Of a stretch of 64,000 nucleotides of DNA, positions 19,548 through 31,533 are shown in pieces. Position 1 is the stretch's first letter; each line of letters opens with the position of its first letter. The DNA is from Azonexaceae bacterium s22 (GTDB taxonomy: Bacteria > Pseudomonadota > Gammaproteobacteria > Burkholderiales > Rhodocyclaceae), in the NCBI GenBank assembly GCA_016617495.1, contig WYCU01000003.1:371950-435949 (forward strand), given 5' to 3'. Under the pieces are notes generated by a model, which did not search any database, was not told the DNA's origin, and saw nothing but the letters and a program-made list of their open reading frames with translations. A program made the translations under genes and the position numbers.

Positions 19548-20168
19548 TTATTCGCCAACCACGTCCACGCCCGCGGGCGGCGTAAAGCGGAAGGTCTGCG
19601 CCGGCAGCGCCGGGTTACGCTCCAGTGCCGAAAAGCGGATCAGGGTGCGTTGCCCGAAACTATCCTGAAGCTCCAGGGCCTTGAGATCGTTGCCGGCAAA
19701 ACCGAGCCGGATTTTTTCAAAGCCACTGTCACTGGCTTTGGGAATCGCTTCGACCCACGCCAAACCTTCGGATTCGCCCGCTTCGCTGAGGCTGAAATTC
19801 TTTTCCAGCTCGTTGCTGCCCGCCAGAATGGCCGCCGGCGAACCGCCAATGGCCTGCCCGGCCTTGCGGATGGTGACTTGCTTGAGTTCCGGATCGTAGA
19901 TCCAGACTTTGTCGCCATCGCCGATCACGAGTTGCGGATAGGGCTTCTGGATTTCCCAGCGCAATTTGCCGGGCCGGGCAATGGCCACGGTGCCCGAGGA
20001 TTGCTGCGGTTTGCGGCCGCTGCGGGCGATCACGACCTGGGCAAACTCGGCCTTGAGGGTGCGCGTGTCCTTGAGGAACTGATGCAGCTGGTCGATGGCA
20101 CCGGCATCGGCGAACAGGGGCCAGAGGGCAATTGTCGCGGTCAACCCCAATTTTTGGGCAAATTTCAT
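19548..20168 (-). CDS. lolA: Outer-membrane lipoprotein carrier protein LolA
   Basis: A 206-residue periplasmic chaperone that takes lipoproteins released by LolCDE to LolB. The signal peptide ([19 protein letters not shown]) is cleaved near residue 22. The mature part has LolA features: an N-terminal [20 protein letters not shown] segment and a GKLRWE strand. The ATG overlaps the ftsK stop as ATGA, so the two are translationally coupled. Copy 6 of the dispersed motif lies within the signal-peptide codons. Confidence 0.93.
   Translation of the reverse strand: MKFAQKLGLTATIALWPLFADAGAIDQLHQFLKDTRTLKAEFAQVVIARSGRKPQQSSGTVAIARPGKLRWEIQKPYPQLVIGDGDKVWIYDPELKQVTIRKAGQAIGGSPAAILAGSNELEKNFSLSEAGESEGLAWVEAIPKASDSGFEKIRLGFAGNDLKALELQDSFGQRTLIRFSALERNPALPAQTFRFTPPAGVDVVGE
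20132..20145 (+). repeat. Dispersed motif, copy 6 (one mismatch)
   Basis: TTGTCGCGGTCAAC followed by AATTTTT and CAAATTTC tracts. It lies in the signal-peptide codons of lolA, opposite to transcription. Confidence 0.7.
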
Positions 20169-22474
20169 TCAGCTTCCCGGCGGGCCAGCACTTCACGTGC
20201 GCCACGCGCATCCATCGCAGAAACCAGACCGGCATTTTCCATGGCTTCGATCAGGCGTGCGGAACGGTTGTAACCAATACGCAGATGACGCTGGACCAGC
20301 GAAATCGACGCCCGGCGATTCTTGAGGACAATCTCGACAGCCTGGTCGTAGAGCGGATCGCTTTCCGCATCGCCGCCGCCCTCGCCGTTGCCGCCGCCCT
20401 CCTCGTCATCGCCACCGGCACCATTGAGGATGTCTTCGACATACTCCGGCGCCCCGCTGGCCTTGAGGTGCTCGACGACGCGATGCACTTCATCGTCGGA
20501 AACGAAGGCGCCATGAACGCGCGTCGGATACCCCGTACCCGGGGCAAGGTAAAGCATGTCCCCTTGCCCAAGCAGCGCTTCCGCCCCCATCTGGTCAAGG
20601 ATGGTGCGCGAATCGATCTTGCTGGAAACCTGGAAGGCGATACGCGTTGGAATGTTGGCCTTGATCAGGCCGGTGATCACATCCACGCTCGGCCGCTGCG
20701 TTGCCAGCACCAGATGGATGCCGGCCGCCCGCGCCTTCTGCGCAAGACGGGCAATTTGCTCCTCGACCTTCTTGCCGACGACCATCATCAAATCGGCCAG
20801 TTCGTCGATGATGACCACGATATACGGCATGCTCTTGAGCGGTTCCGGCGCTTCGGGCGTCAGACTCAGCGGGTTCGGCAAATGCTCCCCACGTTTCTCC
20901 GCCTCTTTGATCTTGTGGTTCAAGCCGGCAATATTGCGCACGCCCATGGCCGACATCAGCTTGTAGCGCTTCTCCATTTCCGTCACGCACCAGTGCAGCG
21001 CATTGGCGGCCTGCTTCATGTCCGTGACGACCGGTGCCAGCAGATGCGGAATGCCTTCGTAGATCGACAACTCCAGCATTTTCGGATCGACCATGATGAG
21101 GCGCACGTGGTCAGGCTCCGATTTGTAGAGCATCGAAAGAATCATGGCATTGACGCCCACCGACTTGCCGGAGCCCGTCGTGCCGGCCACCAGCAGATGC
21201 GGCATCTTGGCAAGATCGGCGACCACCGGCTGCCCGCCGATATCCTTGCCGAGCGTCACTGTCAGCGGGCTGGACATGTCGTTGTAAGGACCGCTGGAAA
21301 TGATTTCCGAGAGTTTGACGGTCTGCCGCCGGGGATTGGGCAATTCCAGCGCCATGCAGGATTTCCCCGGCACAGTTTCGACCACGCGAATGGAAACCAT
21401 CGCCAATGCACGCGCCAGATCGCGCGCCAGATTAACGATTTGCGCCCCCTTGACCCCGACCGCCGGCTCGATTTCATAGCGGGTAATGACCGGCCCGGGC
21501 ATGGCCGCCAGGACTTTGACCTGCACGCCAAAGTCCGCCAGCTTGCGCTCGATGAGGCGCGAGGTGTATTCCAGCGTTTCCGCGCTGACGGTTTCCGTCG
21601 ATTGCGGCGCGGGATCAAGCAAGTGCAGCGGGGGCAGATTGCCGCCGATGATCGCCTCGGGAAAAAGCGCCACCTGCTTTTCGCGTTCAATTCGCTTTTC
21701 GGCCTTCTTTGAAACCGGCACCTCGGGCGGAGGCGTTTCGATGATGATCGGCTCGTGCAGCTCGACACGCCGCTTTTCAACCTCGACCACTTCCTCACGC
21801 TGCTGTGCGACCTCACGGCCGATACGACGGTCGCGCCAGGTATCGACCAAGCCATAGACAAATCCGAACGCGCCCTCGACGAACGCGCCGAAACGCTCGA
21901 AGGTGTGCAGCCAGGACATGCCCGAAAAAATGCTCCACCCAGCCGCCATGCACGCCAGCAGAAACAGCGTTGCCCCGGTGTAACCGAGCAGGTGCTTGAA
22001 CAATCGTCCGATCTCGATTCCCGCCATGCCACCCGGTGCCAACGGCAGGGCCGCGTCGATGGAATGGAAGCGAAGCGCCTCCAGAGCCGAGCTCGCAAGG
22101 AGCAACATCAGGAAGCCCGCGAGCGAAATCAGGAGCGGCCGGCGGTCATCGTAAGACAGTGGCGAATTCAGGTGGCGGAACCCCCACCAGATGAATACGC
22201 CGAGCAAGACCACCCACCACCACGCGGAAAGGCCAAAAAGGAACAACAGGAGATCGGCAATCCAGGCACCGACATGCCCGGTCGGATTGCGTAATTCGCT
22301 GGAAACCACGGCATGCGACCAACCCGGGTCGCCTTTGTCAAAGCCCCAGAGCGCCAGCGAAAGGAACAAGGCCAAGGCCCCGAGCGCAAGCCAGCGGGAT
22401 TCGTGCAACAAATAGGCGATTTTTTCCGGCAACTGGCTGGAAACCGTTGCACGTTCGGCAGTACGACCCTTCAC
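20165..22474 (-). CDS. ftsK: DNA translocase FtsK
   Basis: A roughly 769-residue septal DNA translocase that clears the terminus and activates XerCD/dif recombination. Four N-terminal membrane helices (about 25-185) anchor it. A short linker leads to the motor with Walker [13 protein letters not shown]-terminal winged-helix gamma domain ([21 protein letters not shown]) reads KOPS in this family. The GTG at 22474 is preferred because GGAG lies 7 bases upstream; a TTG two codons earlier is the alternative. It follows the Crp/Fnr gene by 2 bp. Confidence 0.95.
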   Translation of the reverse strand: MKGRTAERATVSSQLPEKIAYLLHESRWLALGALALFLSLALWGFDKGDPGWSHAVVSSELRNPTGHVGAWIADLLLFLFGLSAWWWVVLLGVFIWWGFRHLNSPLSYDDRRPLLISLAGFLMLLLASSALEALRFHSIDAALPLAPGGMAGIEIGRLFKHLLGYTGATLFLLACMAAGWSIFSGMSWLHTFERFGAFVEGAFGFVYGLVDTWRDRRIGREVAQQREEVVEVEKRRVELHEPIIIETPPPEVPVSKKAEKRIEREKQVALFPEAIIGGNLPPLHLLDPAPQSTETVSAETLEYTSRLIERKLADFGVQVKVLAAMPGPVITRYEIEPAVGVKGAQIVNLARDLARALAMVSIRVVETVPGKSCMALELPNPRRQTVKLSEIISSGPYNDMSSPLTVTLGKDIGGQPVVADLAKMPHLLVAGTTGSGKSVGVNAMILSMLYKSEPDHVRLIMVDPKMLELSIYEGIPHLLAPVVTDMKQAANALHWCVTEMEKRYKLMSAMGVRNIAGLNHKIKEAEKRGEHLPNPLSLTPEAPEPLKSMPYIVVIIDELADLMMVVGKKVEEQIARLAQKARAAGIHLVLATQRPSVDVITGLIKANIPTRIAFQVSSKIDSRTILDQMGAEALLGQGDMLYLAPGTGYPTRVHGAFVSDDEVHRVVEHLKASGAPEYVEDILNGAGGDDEEGGGNGEGGGDAESDPLYDQAVEIVLKNRRASISLVQRHLRIGYNRSARLIEAMENAGLVSAMDARGAREVLARREAE

Positions 22475-22476
22475 GC

Positions 22477-23139
22477 TCAAGCTCCGGTGATCGTGATGCG
22501 ATCGCCTTCGCTGATGATGTAGCCACCGATTTCAAGATCGCGCATCACCTTGCTCACCATCTCGCGCGACGCACCAATCATGCGCGCCATATCCTGCTTG
22601 GAAATCTTCTTCTTGACCAAGCGCTTGCCATCCTCTTCCTCAGAAAGATCGAGCAGCAAACGGGCAACCCGGCCATAAACGTCCAACAGGGCCAGGCTCT
22701 CGATATGGCGATCCGCCTCGCGCAGACGCCGGACGAGAATCTGCATCAGCTTCTGGGCCACCTGGAAATTTTCCTGCATGCAACGCTGAAACTCATTCTT
22801 GCCGATCGTCATCAATTCACAGTTTTCCACGGCCACGACACTCGCCGAACGCGGACTACCGTCGATCAAACCCATTTCACCGAAAAATTCCCCAGGCCCC
22901 AGCCACGCAAGAATGATTTCCCGGCCATCTTCATCAAAATTTGTAACCTTGGCCCGCCCCGTCAACAGGATGAGGAGAGCATCCGCGCTTTCCCCGGCAC
23001 GCACTACCTGCTCGTTACGCGCAGCACGCTTGCGCCCGGCCACTCGCGAGAGCCGTTCCAACTCGCTTTCATCAAGGCCTGAGAACAGCGGCACATTGCG
23101 CAGAACCACAAGACTCAGGCCAACAGTGTTGGGAGGCAT
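22477..23139 (-). CDS. Crp/Fnr-family transcriptional regulator
   Basis: A 220-residue cytoplasmic regulator. A cyclic-nucleotide-binding-type beta-roll occupies about 10-130 ([21 protein letters not shown]). A C-terminal winged helix at about 150-215 holds the recognition helix region [19 protein letters not shown]. No N-terminal cysteine cluster of the FNR type is present, so oxygen sensing through Fe-S is unlikely. It is divergent from trxB across 128 bp and precedes ftsK closely. Ligand and targets are unknown. Confidence 0.88.
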   Translation of the reverse strand: MPPNTVGLSLVVLRNVPLFSGLDESELERLSRVAGRKRAARNEQVVRAGESADALLILLTGRAKVTNFDEDGREIILAWLGPGEFFGEMGLIDGSPRSASVVAVENCELMTIGKNEFQRCMQENFQVAQKLMQILVRRLREADRHIESLALLDVYGRVARLLLDLSEEEDGKRLVKKKISKQDMARMIGASREMVSKVMRDLEIGGYIISEGDRITITGA

Positions 23140-23170
23140 AAAGCATTTTCCTTCATGGAGTTACGCATCG

Positions 23171-23176
23171 ATTATA
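23171..23176 (-). promoter_or_regulatory. Putative -10 box of the Crp/Fnr gene
   Basis: Perfect TATAAT on the minus strand, 31 bases upstream of the start codon, in the divergent gap. No convincing -35 is seen. Confidence 0.5.
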
Positions 23177-23232
23177 AACATAATTCGCAAATCTCCACGA
23201 CATGAGCAAAAAATCACCCGTCCGAGGGAGGC

Positions 23233-24230
<998 letters not shown>

Positions 24231-24236
24231 CGGTCG

Positions 24237-24791
24237 TTGATTGACCCGGACGATCTCGCCGCCTTTCGCGCAGCGGTAGCGGATACCAAACCGCTACCGC
24301 CTTCCGGGCGCGTCCATCTTGGCGGGCCAACGCCCGCCCCAAAACCACGCCAACATCTTGCCGACGAGCGCGCAGCCTTGCACGAGAGTCTGCATGGGCC
24401 GATATCGCTCCAGGATCGACTGGAAGGCGGTGACGAACCGACCTATCTGCGGACCGGCTTGGCGCTATCCGTATTGCGCGATCTGCGCCGTGGGCGGTGG
24501 ATCATTCAGGATGAAATCGACCTGCACGGCCTGAACCGCGACGAAGCGCGAGCACTGCTTGCGGGCTTTCTGGCCGAGGCGCTGAAACACGGCATCCGCT
24601 GTGTGCGCGTCATTCATGGCAAGGGACTGGGCTCCCCCGGCCGAGAAGCGGTATTACGGAAACTGGTGCGTGGCTGGCTGGCGCAACGCATCGAAGTCCT
24701 GACTTACTGCCAAGCCAAGCCTCAGGATGGCGGTGAAGGTGCCGTCATCGTATTGTTAAGCGCGCCGCGAAGACGAGGCATGCACCTTTGA
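24237..24791 (+). CDS. Smr-domain protein
   Basis: A 184-residue protein with a C-terminal Smr domain (about 90-180): EIDLHGLNRDEARALLAGFL, then VRVIHGKGLGSPG. Stand-alone Smr proteins of this size are often annotated SmrA and include nucleases acting on branched or nicked nucleic acid. The N-terminal third is polar and low-complexity. The start appears to be TTG, 6 bp after trxB, so the pair is likely co-transcribed. Activity is inferred from the family only. Confidence 0.85.
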   Translation: MIDPDDLAAFRAAVADTKPLPPSGRVHLGGPTPAPKPRQHLADERAALHESLHGPISLQDRLEGGDEPTYLRTGLALSVLRDLRRGRWIIQDEIDLHGLNRDEARALLAGFLAEALKHGIRCVRVIHGKGLGSPGREAVLRKLVRGWLAQRIEVLTYCQAKPQDGGEGAVIVLLSAPRRRGMHL

Positions 24792-24817
24792 CATCGCGCG
24801 GCACCGCGCTCGACGGC

Positions 24818-25174
24818 TTATTCGCCGCCGTCCTTGCCGAATTCGCGCTTGAATAATTCGGGATCGTCGATCCAGTTCCACCCGGTACCGATGGATTTAT
24901 CGGGTGTCAGCCCCAACGCGGCATGTGCATTGGATAGCTTGAAAATTTCCGTCAGCACTTCCGGCGGAAAGCCTTGGCGCCCGCTACGCGTCGTTACCAT
25001 CAGATCTGCCAGGAAGCCGTCCAGACTGGACTGCCCCCACAACGCGACGATTTTTTCCAATATGCGCGGAAACTGTTGTTCCAGATGCACGGGATAGATA
25101 CCCGCGTCCGATCCGAGCAGGGCTGTCAGTCGGGACCGGAGCGCAGGAATATCGTAGTTTTCGGGTGCCTCCAT
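24818..25174 (-). CDS. Conserved small protein next to glnB, unknown function
   Basis: A 118-residue soluble acidic protein without signal peptide. It contains YPVHLEQQFPRILEKIVALW and TRSGRQGFPPEVLTEIFKL. A very strong ribosome site (AAGGAGGTG, 5 bases before the ATG) supports it as a real gene. It lies 17 bp after glnB on the same strand, suggesting a shared transcript. I do not recognise a characterised family. Confidence 0.75.
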   Translation of the reverse strand: MEAPENYDIPALRSRLTALLGSDAGIYPVHLEQQFPRILEKIVALWGQSSLDGFLADLMVTTRSGRQGFPPEVLTEIFKLSNAHAALGLTPDKSIGTGWNWIDDPELFKREFGKDGGE

Positions 25175-25191
25175 GAAGCACCTCCTTGAAA

Positions 25192-25554
<363 letters not shown>

Positions 25555-27171
25555 TTAGAATTCGTCGCTGTAGCGGTTGGTAATAGGATACCGCCAATCC
25601 TTGCCAAATCCACGTGGCGTAATGCGAATCCCGACAGGTGCCTGACGCCGTTTGTACTCCGCAATGCGCAGCAGGCGTACTACGCGACGCACATCGTTTT
25701 CCGGCAGTCCTGCCGCGATGATTTCGCGAGGACTGCGATCCTCTTCCATGTAGGCGCGGACAATGGCGTCCAGCACGTCATATTCCGGCAATGAATCCTG
25801 ATCCTTTTGATCCGGCCTCAATTCTGCCGATGGCGGGCGGACGATGATATTTTCCGGAATCACCGGCTCGCCGCTGCACAGCGAATTTCGATAACGCGCC
25901 AGGCGATACACCAATGTTTTGTAAACGTCCTTGATGACGGCAAAGCCACCGGCCATGTCGCCGTAGAGCGTACAGTAGCCAACCGCCATTTCCGACTTAT
26001 TGCCGGTCGTCAGCACCAATTTACCGGTCTTGTTGGACAAGGCCATCAAAATATTGCCGCGAATGCGCGCCTGAATGTTTTCTTCGGTCGTATCGACAGG
26101 CAACCCGGCAAACAGGGGATCGAGCATCGCCGCATAAGTTTGCATCGCGGCCTCGATGGGAACCTCGTGATACGCACAACCGAGCTGGCGAATCATCTCC
26201 CGGGAATCGTCGAGACTCATCTGGGCGGTGTACGGCGAAGGCATCATCACGGCCAGTACCTTGTCCGCCCCCAGCGCGTCGACCGCGACACAAAGGGTCA
26301 GCGCCGAATCGATACCGCCGGAAAGGCCAATGATTGCTCCTTTGAAGCCAGTCTTGCCGATATAGTCCCGGACCCCGAGCACAAGTGCGCGGTACGCTTC
26401 GGCCTCGAGGGGAAGTTCCGGGCACAAATCTTCGGAACGCAGGTGAGCGCCGTCAAAGTCGACGACGCCAAGCGCTTCCTCAAACTGCGGCAAGCGCATG
26501 CACAGGGATTTCTGGGCGTCGAGTGCGAACGAGTCCCCATCGAACACCAATTCATCTTGTCCGCCGACCAGATTGCAATAAATAACCGGAATACCGATGG
26601 TGTCGATACGCTCACCAACCACCTGAACGCGTTCCCGCGATTTTTCGAGGTGGCAGGGGGACGCATTGAGGACAAACAACAATTCTGCGCCAGCGGTCCG
26701 TGCCGACTCGGCAGGCCCTTCGACCCAGATGTCCTCACAAATGGCAATGCCGCAACGCACACCGCGTATGGATACGACACAGGGTTCCGTACCGGCATCG
26801 AAATATCGCTTTTCGTCAAAAACCTGTGCATTGGGCAGGCTGTTCTTGCGATAAATGCCCACCGCTCGGCCATCTTCGATGACAGTCGCCGAGTTATAGC
26901 AGCATCCGTCAGAGGCTTCGGGATGGCCGACAACCACCACGATACCTTCGACACGCGCTGACAAATCGTCCAACGCACGCTCGCATGCCCGATAGAAATC
27001 CGGACGTAACAGAAGGTCTTCAGGCGGATATCCGCACAGCGAAAGTTCAGGCGTGAGCAGCACATGCGCGCCGCGGGCTTTGGCAGCCGCGGCGCACTGC
27101 AGGATGCGCTCGACGTTACCCGTCAGATCACCGACGGTGGCATTGAACTGGGCAACGGCGATGCGCAACAT
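25555..27171 (-). CDS. nadE: Glutamine-dependent NAD+ synthetase
   Basis: A 538-residue two-domain enzyme that amidates deamido-NAD with ammonia from glutamine. The N-terminal nitrilase-type glutaminase (1-260) shows its triad: Glu in LTPELSLCGYPP, Lys in YRKNSLPN, Cys in AICEDIWVEG. The synthetase domain has the PP-loop motif LSGGIDSAL near 290. A one-mismatch copy of the dispersed motif encodes CVAVDALG just after that loop. It is followed closely by glnB. Confidence 0.95.
   Translation of the reverse strand: MLRIAVAQFNATVGDLTGNVERILQCAAAAKARGAHVLLTPELSLCGYPPEDLLLRPDFYRACERALDDLSARVEGIVVVVGHPEASDGCCYNSATVIEDGRAVGIYRKNSLPNAQVFDEKRYFDAGTEPCVVSIRGVRCGIAICEDIWVEGPAESARTAGAELLFVLNASPCHLEKSRERVQVVGERIDTIGIPVIYCNLVGGQDELVFDGDSFALDAQKSLCMRLPQFEEALGVVDFDGAHLRSEDLCPELPLEAEAYRALVLGVRDYIGKTGFKGAIIGLSGGIDSALTLCVAVDALGADKVLAVMMPSPYTAQMSLDDSREMIRQLGCAYHEVPIEAAMQTYAAMLDPLFAGLPVDTTEENIQARIRGNILMALSNKTGKLVLTTGNKSEMAVGYCTLYGDMAGGFAVIKDVYKTLVYRLARYRNSLCSGEPVIPENIIVRPPSAELRPDQKDQDSLPEYDVLDAIVRAYMEEDRSPREIIAAGLPENDVRRVVRLLRIAEYKRRQAPVGIRITPRGFGKDWRYPITNRYSDEF
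26278..26291 (-). repeat. Dispersed motif, copy 7 (one mismatch, no A/T tail)
   Basis: Minus strand GTGTCGCGGTCGAC in nadE (CVAVD). The downstream sequence is GC-rich, so this may be a chance coding match rather than a functional copy. Confidence 0.4.
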
Positions 27172-27177
27172 ATCGGC

Positions 27178-27726
27178 TTAGTAGTTCGGTTTATCCTTGG
27201 CGTCGTTGTAACGCTGGATGCCTTGCATGATTTCATTGCGTGCTTCTTCAATGCCTTGCCAGCCATTGACCTTGACCCACTTGCCCGGCTCGAGATCCTT
27301 GTAACGTTCGAAGAAGTGAGCGATCTGCTTGCGCAGCAATTCCGGCATGTCTTCGTAGGTCTTGACGTCGTTATACAACGGCGTGAGCTTGGAAACGGGA
27401 ACGGCCAGCAACTTCGCATCGTCACCGCCTTCGTCCGTCATCGACAGCTGGCCGAGCGGACGGCAACGGACCACAACGCCCGGCGGCAGGGAGAACGGTG
27501 CGACCACCAACACGTCAACCGGGTCGCCATCGCCAGCGATGGTATGGGGAATGTAGCCGTAGTTGCACGGATAGTGCATCGATGTGGACATGAAACGGTC
27601 AACGAAAATCGCGCCGCTTTCCTTGTCAACTTCATACTTGACCGGCTCCGAATGCGCCGAAATCTCGATGATGACGTTGAAATCGTCTGGGAGGGACTTG
27701 CCGGAAGGAACGTTGTTAAGGGCCAT
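27178..27726 (-). CDS. ppa: Inorganic pyrophosphatase
   Basis: A 182-residue family I soluble pyrophosphatase hydrolysing PPi to drive biosynthesis. The metal-binding signature DGDPVDVLV is present, with NYGYIPHT before it. The ATG at 27726 ([13 protein letters not shown]) matches the family; the frame is open 22 codons further upstream without support. AGAGAGA precedes the start. nadE begins 6 bp downstream. Confidence 0.95.
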   Translation of the reverse strand: MALNNVPSGKSLPDDFNVIIEISAHSEPVKYEVDKESGAIFVDRFMSTSMHYPCNYGYIPHTIAGDGDPVDVLVVAPFSLPPGVVVRCRPLGQLSMTDEGGDDAKLLAVPVSKLTPLYNDVKTYEDMPELLRKQIAHFFERYKDLEPGKWVKVNGWQGIEEARNEIMQGIQRYNDAKDKPNY

Positions 27727-27788
27727 CGTTGTCTCTCTGAAATAGTGGTGGTTAGAGAATTTGCGATTATAACGCGCAGTATCCGCAA

Positions 27789-28574
27789 TCATCCCCAGGC
27801 GGCCAAAAACTCCGCCCAGTGGGTAGCATCGATGCGCTGAAGCTGATTCTTGACGAAATCTGCCTCGGCGACCTCTTCTTCGGCTGTAAATTCACCGCGC
27901 ATGCGGCGAAACCGGTTATAGACCAGGTAGGTATTCACCACATCGGTTTCACAGTAATTGCGAATTTCTTCAATTTTCCCGCTCTGCCAGGCTGCCCAGA
28001 CCTGCCCCCCGTCCATGCCCAATTTTCCGGGAAAACCGAACATCCGGGCCAATTCGTCCAGTGGCGCGTTGGCGCGTGCGTTGTACAGCGCGAGCAGATC
28101 CATCAGGTCCAAGTGGCGAGTGTGGTAGCGACTGATGTAGTTGTTCCATTTGAAATCCCGGGAATCCGCATAATCGCCATCGCCCATGTCCCAGTAGCGC
28201 GGCGCTACGACGCCATGCAGCATGCCGCGGTAATGCAATACCGGAAGATCGAATCCGCCGCCGTTCCACGACACGATCTGCGGCGTAAACTTTTCGATGC
28301 CATCGAAAAAACGCTGAATGATCGCACCTTCGTCAAGATCGGGTTCGGATAGCGACCAGACCTTGAATCCCTCCAATGTGCGCAGCACACATGAAATCGT
28401 GACGATTCGCTGCAGATGCAATGGCAGAAAATCGTTTCCCGTCTTGATACGGCGTTGCTGAAATGCAAGTTCGGCAACCTCGGCATCCGACAAATCGGCA
28501 GGCAATTCGTTGAGACGCCTCAAGCCTGCGACATCGGGAACAGTCTCGATGTCGAAAACCAGCACCGGTCTCAT
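27789..28574 (-). CDS. Predicted 3'-5' exonuclease, PolB-like DEDD fold
   Basis: A 261-residue protein with the three DEDD exonuclease motifs: Exo I in VFDIETVPD at the N-terminus, Exo II in [15 protein letters not shown], and Exo III in [16 protein letters not shown]. It resembles the PolB-like predicted exonucleases, so nucleic-acid 3' trimming is inferred; the substrate is unknown. The start at 28574 is fixed by an ATGA overlap with the cysM stop; the longer open frame is not used. Confidence 0.85.
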   Translation of the reverse strand: MRPVLVFDIETVPDVAGLRRLNELPADLSDAEVAELAFQQRRIKTGNDFLPLHLQRIVTISCVLRTLEGFKVWSLSEPDLDEGAIIQRFFDGIEKFTPQIVSWNGGGFDLPVLHYRGMLHGVVAPRYWDMGDGDYADSRDFKWNNYISRYHTRHLDLMDLLALYNARANAPLDELARMFGFPGKLGMDGGQVWAAWQSGKIEEIRNYCETDVVNTYLVYNRFRRMRGEFTAEEEVAEADFVKNQLQRIDATHWAEFLAAWG

Positions 28575-29470
28575 GCGGGAAATACCCCAGTCGACAAATA
28601 ACGATCGCCCCGATCGCAAACGATGGAAACGATGGTTGCATTTTCCACCGTCCTCGCCAGACGAAGCGCCACAGCCAATGCCCCGCCAGAAGAAATACCG
28701 GCAAAAATACCTTCTTCGACAGCCAAGCGGCGCGTCATCGCCTCAGCCTCGGCCTGACTGACATACTCCAGTGCATCGACATTAAGCGGGCTGTAAATTC
28801 GCGGAAGATAGGCCTCTGGCCATTTGCGGATGCCAGGTATCTGACTTCCGTCTTCGGGCTGACAGCCAATGATCCGGATCGCCGGGTTTTTCTCCTTGAG
28901 GAATCGACTGGTCCCCATGATCGTACCGGTCGTTCCCATGCTGGAAACAAAGTGCGTGATCCGTCCTTCGGTATCTCGCCAGATTTCCGGCCCGGTACCC
29001 TCGTAGTGCGCAATCGGATTATCCGGATTGGCAAACTGGTCGAGGATGATGCCTTTACCCTCATCCCGCATTTTTTCGGCCACATCCCGGGCGAGTTCCA
29101 TGCCACCGTCGCGCGGCGTCAGTACGAGTTCGGCACCATAAGCACGCATGCTCTGACGGCGCTCAATGCTCTGGTTTTCCGGCATCACCAGAATCATGCG
29201 GTAGCCCTTGATGGCTGCGGCCATCGCCAACGCAATACCCGTATTGCCCGAGGTGGCCTCGATCAAGGTATCTCCGGGTTGGATATCTCCGCGTGCTTCG
29301 GCCCGCTGGATCATTGATAGCGCCGGCCGATCCTTGACGGACCCAGCAGGATTATTGCCCTCAAGCTTGGCCAAAATAACATTCCCCCGCTGTTCATTTT
29401 CAGCACCGGGAATCCGGACCAAACGCACCAGCGGTGTGTTTCCGACAAAATCCTGCAAGGTCTTATACAT
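28571..29470 (-). CDS. cysM: Cysteine synthase B (O-acetylserine sulfhydrylase)
   Basis: A 299-residue PLP enzyme making cysteine from O-acetylserine and sulfide or thiosulfate. The PLP lysine lies in [11 protein letters not shown]; the substrate loop is [12 protein letters not shown]. The ATG at 29470 ([17 protein letters not shown]) fits the family and overlaps the hldD end by 8 bp. It resembles CysM rather than CysK through [16 protein letters not shown]. The downstream exonuclease gene is coupled. Confidence 0.94.
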   Translation of the reverse strand: MYKTLQDFVGNTPLVRLVRIPGAENEQRGNVILAKLEGNNPAGSVKDRPALSMIQRAEARGDIQPGDTLIEATSGNTGIALAMAAAIKGYRMILVMPENQSIERRQSMRAYGAELVLTPRDGGMELARDVAEKMRDEGKGIILDQFANPDNPIAHYEGTGPEIWRDTEGRITHFVSSMGTTGTIMGTSRFLKEKNPAIRIIGCQPEDGSQIPGIRKWPEAYLPRIYSPLNVDALEYVSQAEAEAMTRRLAVEEGIFAGISSGGALAVALRLARTVENATIVSIVCDRGDRYLSTGVFPA

Positions 29471-30461
29471 GCTTTTGCAACCACTCGATGTATTGGGAAA
29501 CGCCTTCCTCAACGGTTGCCATTGGCGCTTCATAGCCGGCATCGCGCAGCTTGGTGAGATCAGCTTGCGTGAACGCCTGATATTTCCCCTTCAAGGCTTC
29601 CGGAAATGCGACATATTCAAGCAAGCCCTGGGCCCGCAATTCGACCAGCGATAAGGGGGATTCGGTTTTTGCCCTTCTGCAGCCGTTGACCGCGGCAACT
29701 GCCACGTCATTAAAGCTTTGCGCACTACCGGAACCCAAATTGAAGATGCCTGACTTTTCAGGATGGTCGAGAAAGAAGAGGTTAACTTTGGCCACATCGC
29801 CGACAAACACGAAGTCCCGCATTTGCCCCCCGTTTTCGTAACCATGAGAGCCCTCGAAAAGCTTGACCTTTCCCTCTGAGCGGAACTGGTTGAAATTGTG
29901 AAAGGCTACTGACGCCATGCGCCCCTTGTGCATCTCGCGCGGGCCATACACATTGAAGTAACGGAAGCCGACGATCTGCGAGGAAGGATTCTGTGCCAAG
30001 CGTTGGCGGACAATCTGATCGAACAGGAACTTGGAATATCCGTAAACATTCAACGGGCCTTCGTACTGTCGCTCCTCCTTGAACACATTACTGGCACCGT
30101 AGGTCGCTGCGGAGGAAGCATAGAGGAACTGGACATCCTGATCCTGACACCAGTCGAGGAGGATCATCGAGTAGCGGTAGTTGTTCTCCATCATGTAACG
30201 ACCGTCGGTCTCCATGGTGTCCGAACAAGCCCCTTCATGCAGAATGGCATCAATTTCACCGTCGAAGTGTCCTGCCTGAATACGCTCGATAAAGTCGTGC
30301 TTGTCGATGTAATCGACAATATCGCAATCGATCAGGTTCTTGAACTTGTCCGCTTTGGTCAAGTTATCGACGGCGATAATGTTCTTCACGCCGCGATCAT
30401 TGAGTGCCTTGACGATATTCGACCCGATAAAGCCAGCAGCCCCGGTTACAACTATATACAT
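29463..30461 (-). CDS. hldD: ADP-L-glycero-D-manno-heptose 6-epimerase
   Basis: A 332-residue extended-SDR enzyme that epimerises ADP-D,D-heptose to ADP-L,D-heptose, the last step of the heptose precursor for LPS inner core. The NADP motif GAAGFIGSN lies at 7-15; the catalytic YGYSK (YxxxK) is near 140. AAGGAG lies upstream of the ATG. It is separated from the kinase gene hldA by 139 bp. Confidence 0.95.
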   Translation of the reverse strand: MYIVVTGAAGFIGSNIVKALNDRGVKNIIAVDNLTKADKFKNLIDCDIVDYIDKHDFIERIQAGHFDGEIDAILHEGACSDTMETDGRYMMENNYRYSMILLDWCQDQDVQFLYASSAATYGASNVFKEERQYEGPLNVYGYSKFLFDQIVRQRLAQNPSSQIVGFRYFNVYGPREMHKGRMASVAFHNFNQFRSEGKVKLFEGSHGYENGGQMRDFVFVGDVAKVNLFFLDHPEKSGIFNLGSGSAQSFNDVAVAAVNGCRRAKTESPLSLVELRAQGLLEYVAFPEALKGKYQAFTQADLTKLRDAGYEAPMATVEEGVSQYIEWLQKHV

Positions 30462-30600
30462 CGTGTTCTCCTTACCTGCGTGTGGGTGATCGACGATTGC
30501 CCGTTCCAGATCACCCTGTTGCGAACCGCTCCGACCACCGCGCTCTCGGTATCTGCAATGCGCGAAAGCAAACTTTTACCGGACGTCGGCACGCGATCGC

Positions 30601-31533
30601 CTATAGCGCCGCCAGCAATTCGTGGCGCGTCACCACTGCAGTACCCAGCTTGCCCACCACAATACCCGCGGCGACATTGGCGACGCGAATGGCCTCAGCC
30701 CAGTCCGCACCTGCCGCCAGCATGACGGCCATCGTCGCAATCACCGTATCTCCGGCGCCTGAAACATCGAAAACCTCGCGAGCCTGCGCAGCTTGGTGGC
30801 AGACCTCGTCGGCAAAGAGAGTCATCCCCTCTTCACTTCGCGTCACCAGCAAGGCTTCAAGACCCAGTTCACCGCGCAATTTCCTGGCCTTGGCTTCCAA
30901 CTCCGCCTCCGAGCCCCATCGTCCCACGACTTCGCGAAGTTCGGCACGATTTGGCGTAATGACAGTTGCCCCGGCATATTTGCCCCAGTCGTCGCCTTTT
31001 GGATCAACGAGAACCGGTTTGTCGTGCGAACGTGCGATGCGAATCATCTCGGCGATATGTGTCAGCCCGCCTTTGCCGTAATCGGAAAGAATCACGACAT
31101 CGGCTTGCCGAATCCGCATTTCGAAATCGGCAAGCTTTGCCTGAAGAATTTCATGCGACGGCGGCGTTTCGAAATCGATACGCAGCAATTGCTGTTGCCG
31201 CCCAATCACACGCAATTTGACGATCGTGTCCACATCACGGTCGACATGCAAATTGGCATCGATCTGCCCATCTTCAAGCAGGCGTCGTAACGTTGCTCCC
31301 GCTTCATCCTCGCCCACCACGGACAGGAGTGAGCAGGTCGCTCCGAGCGACGCCGCGTTGCGCGCCACATTTGCCGCCCCACCAAGCCGCTCCTCCTGGC
31401 GTTCAACCTTCACGACGGGTACGGGGGCCTCGGGAGAAATCCGGCTGACATCACCAAACCAGTAGCGATCAAGCATGACGTCGCCAACGACCAGCAGGCG
31501 AACATCCTTGATTTTTTCCAGCATCTGTTTCAA
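30601..31533 (-). CDS. hldA: D-glycero-beta-D-manno-heptose-7-phosphate kinase
   Basis: A 310-residue ribokinase-fold enzyme, phosphorylating heptose 7-phosphate at C1 for LPS core synthesis. The family motifs GGAANVARN and [11 protein letters not shown] (catalytic Asp) are present. The nucleotidyltransferase half of bifunctional HldE is missing, so this is the stand-alone kinase, as in many betaproteobacteria; the partner hldC must lie elsewhere. It begins with a TTG overlapping the ugd stop (TTGA), or with the ATG at 31524. Confidence 0.92.
   Translation of the reverse strand: MKQMLEKIKDVRLLVVGDVMLDRYWFGDVSRISPEAPVPVVKVERQEERLGGAANVARNAASLGATCSLLSVVGEDEAGATLRRLLEDGQIDANLHVDRDVDTIVKLRVIGRQQQLLRIDFETPPSHEILQAKLADFEMRIRQADVVILSDYGKGGLTHIAEMIRIARSHDKPVLVDPKGDDWGKYAGATVITPNRAELREVVGRWGSEAELEAKARKLRGELGLEALLVTRSEEGMTLFADEVCHQAAQAREVFDVSGAGDTVIATMAVMLAAGADWAEAIRVANVAAGIVVGKLGTAVVTRHELLAAL

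Noticed and set aside
20132-21712. A 526-codon plus-strand open frame opposite ftsK
   Set aside because: Antisense to FtsK motor codons; composition (His- and Arg-rich) is typical of a shadow frame.
30601-31533. Bifunctional HldE
   Set aside because: The protein ends after the kinase domain; the nucleotidyltransferase half is absent.
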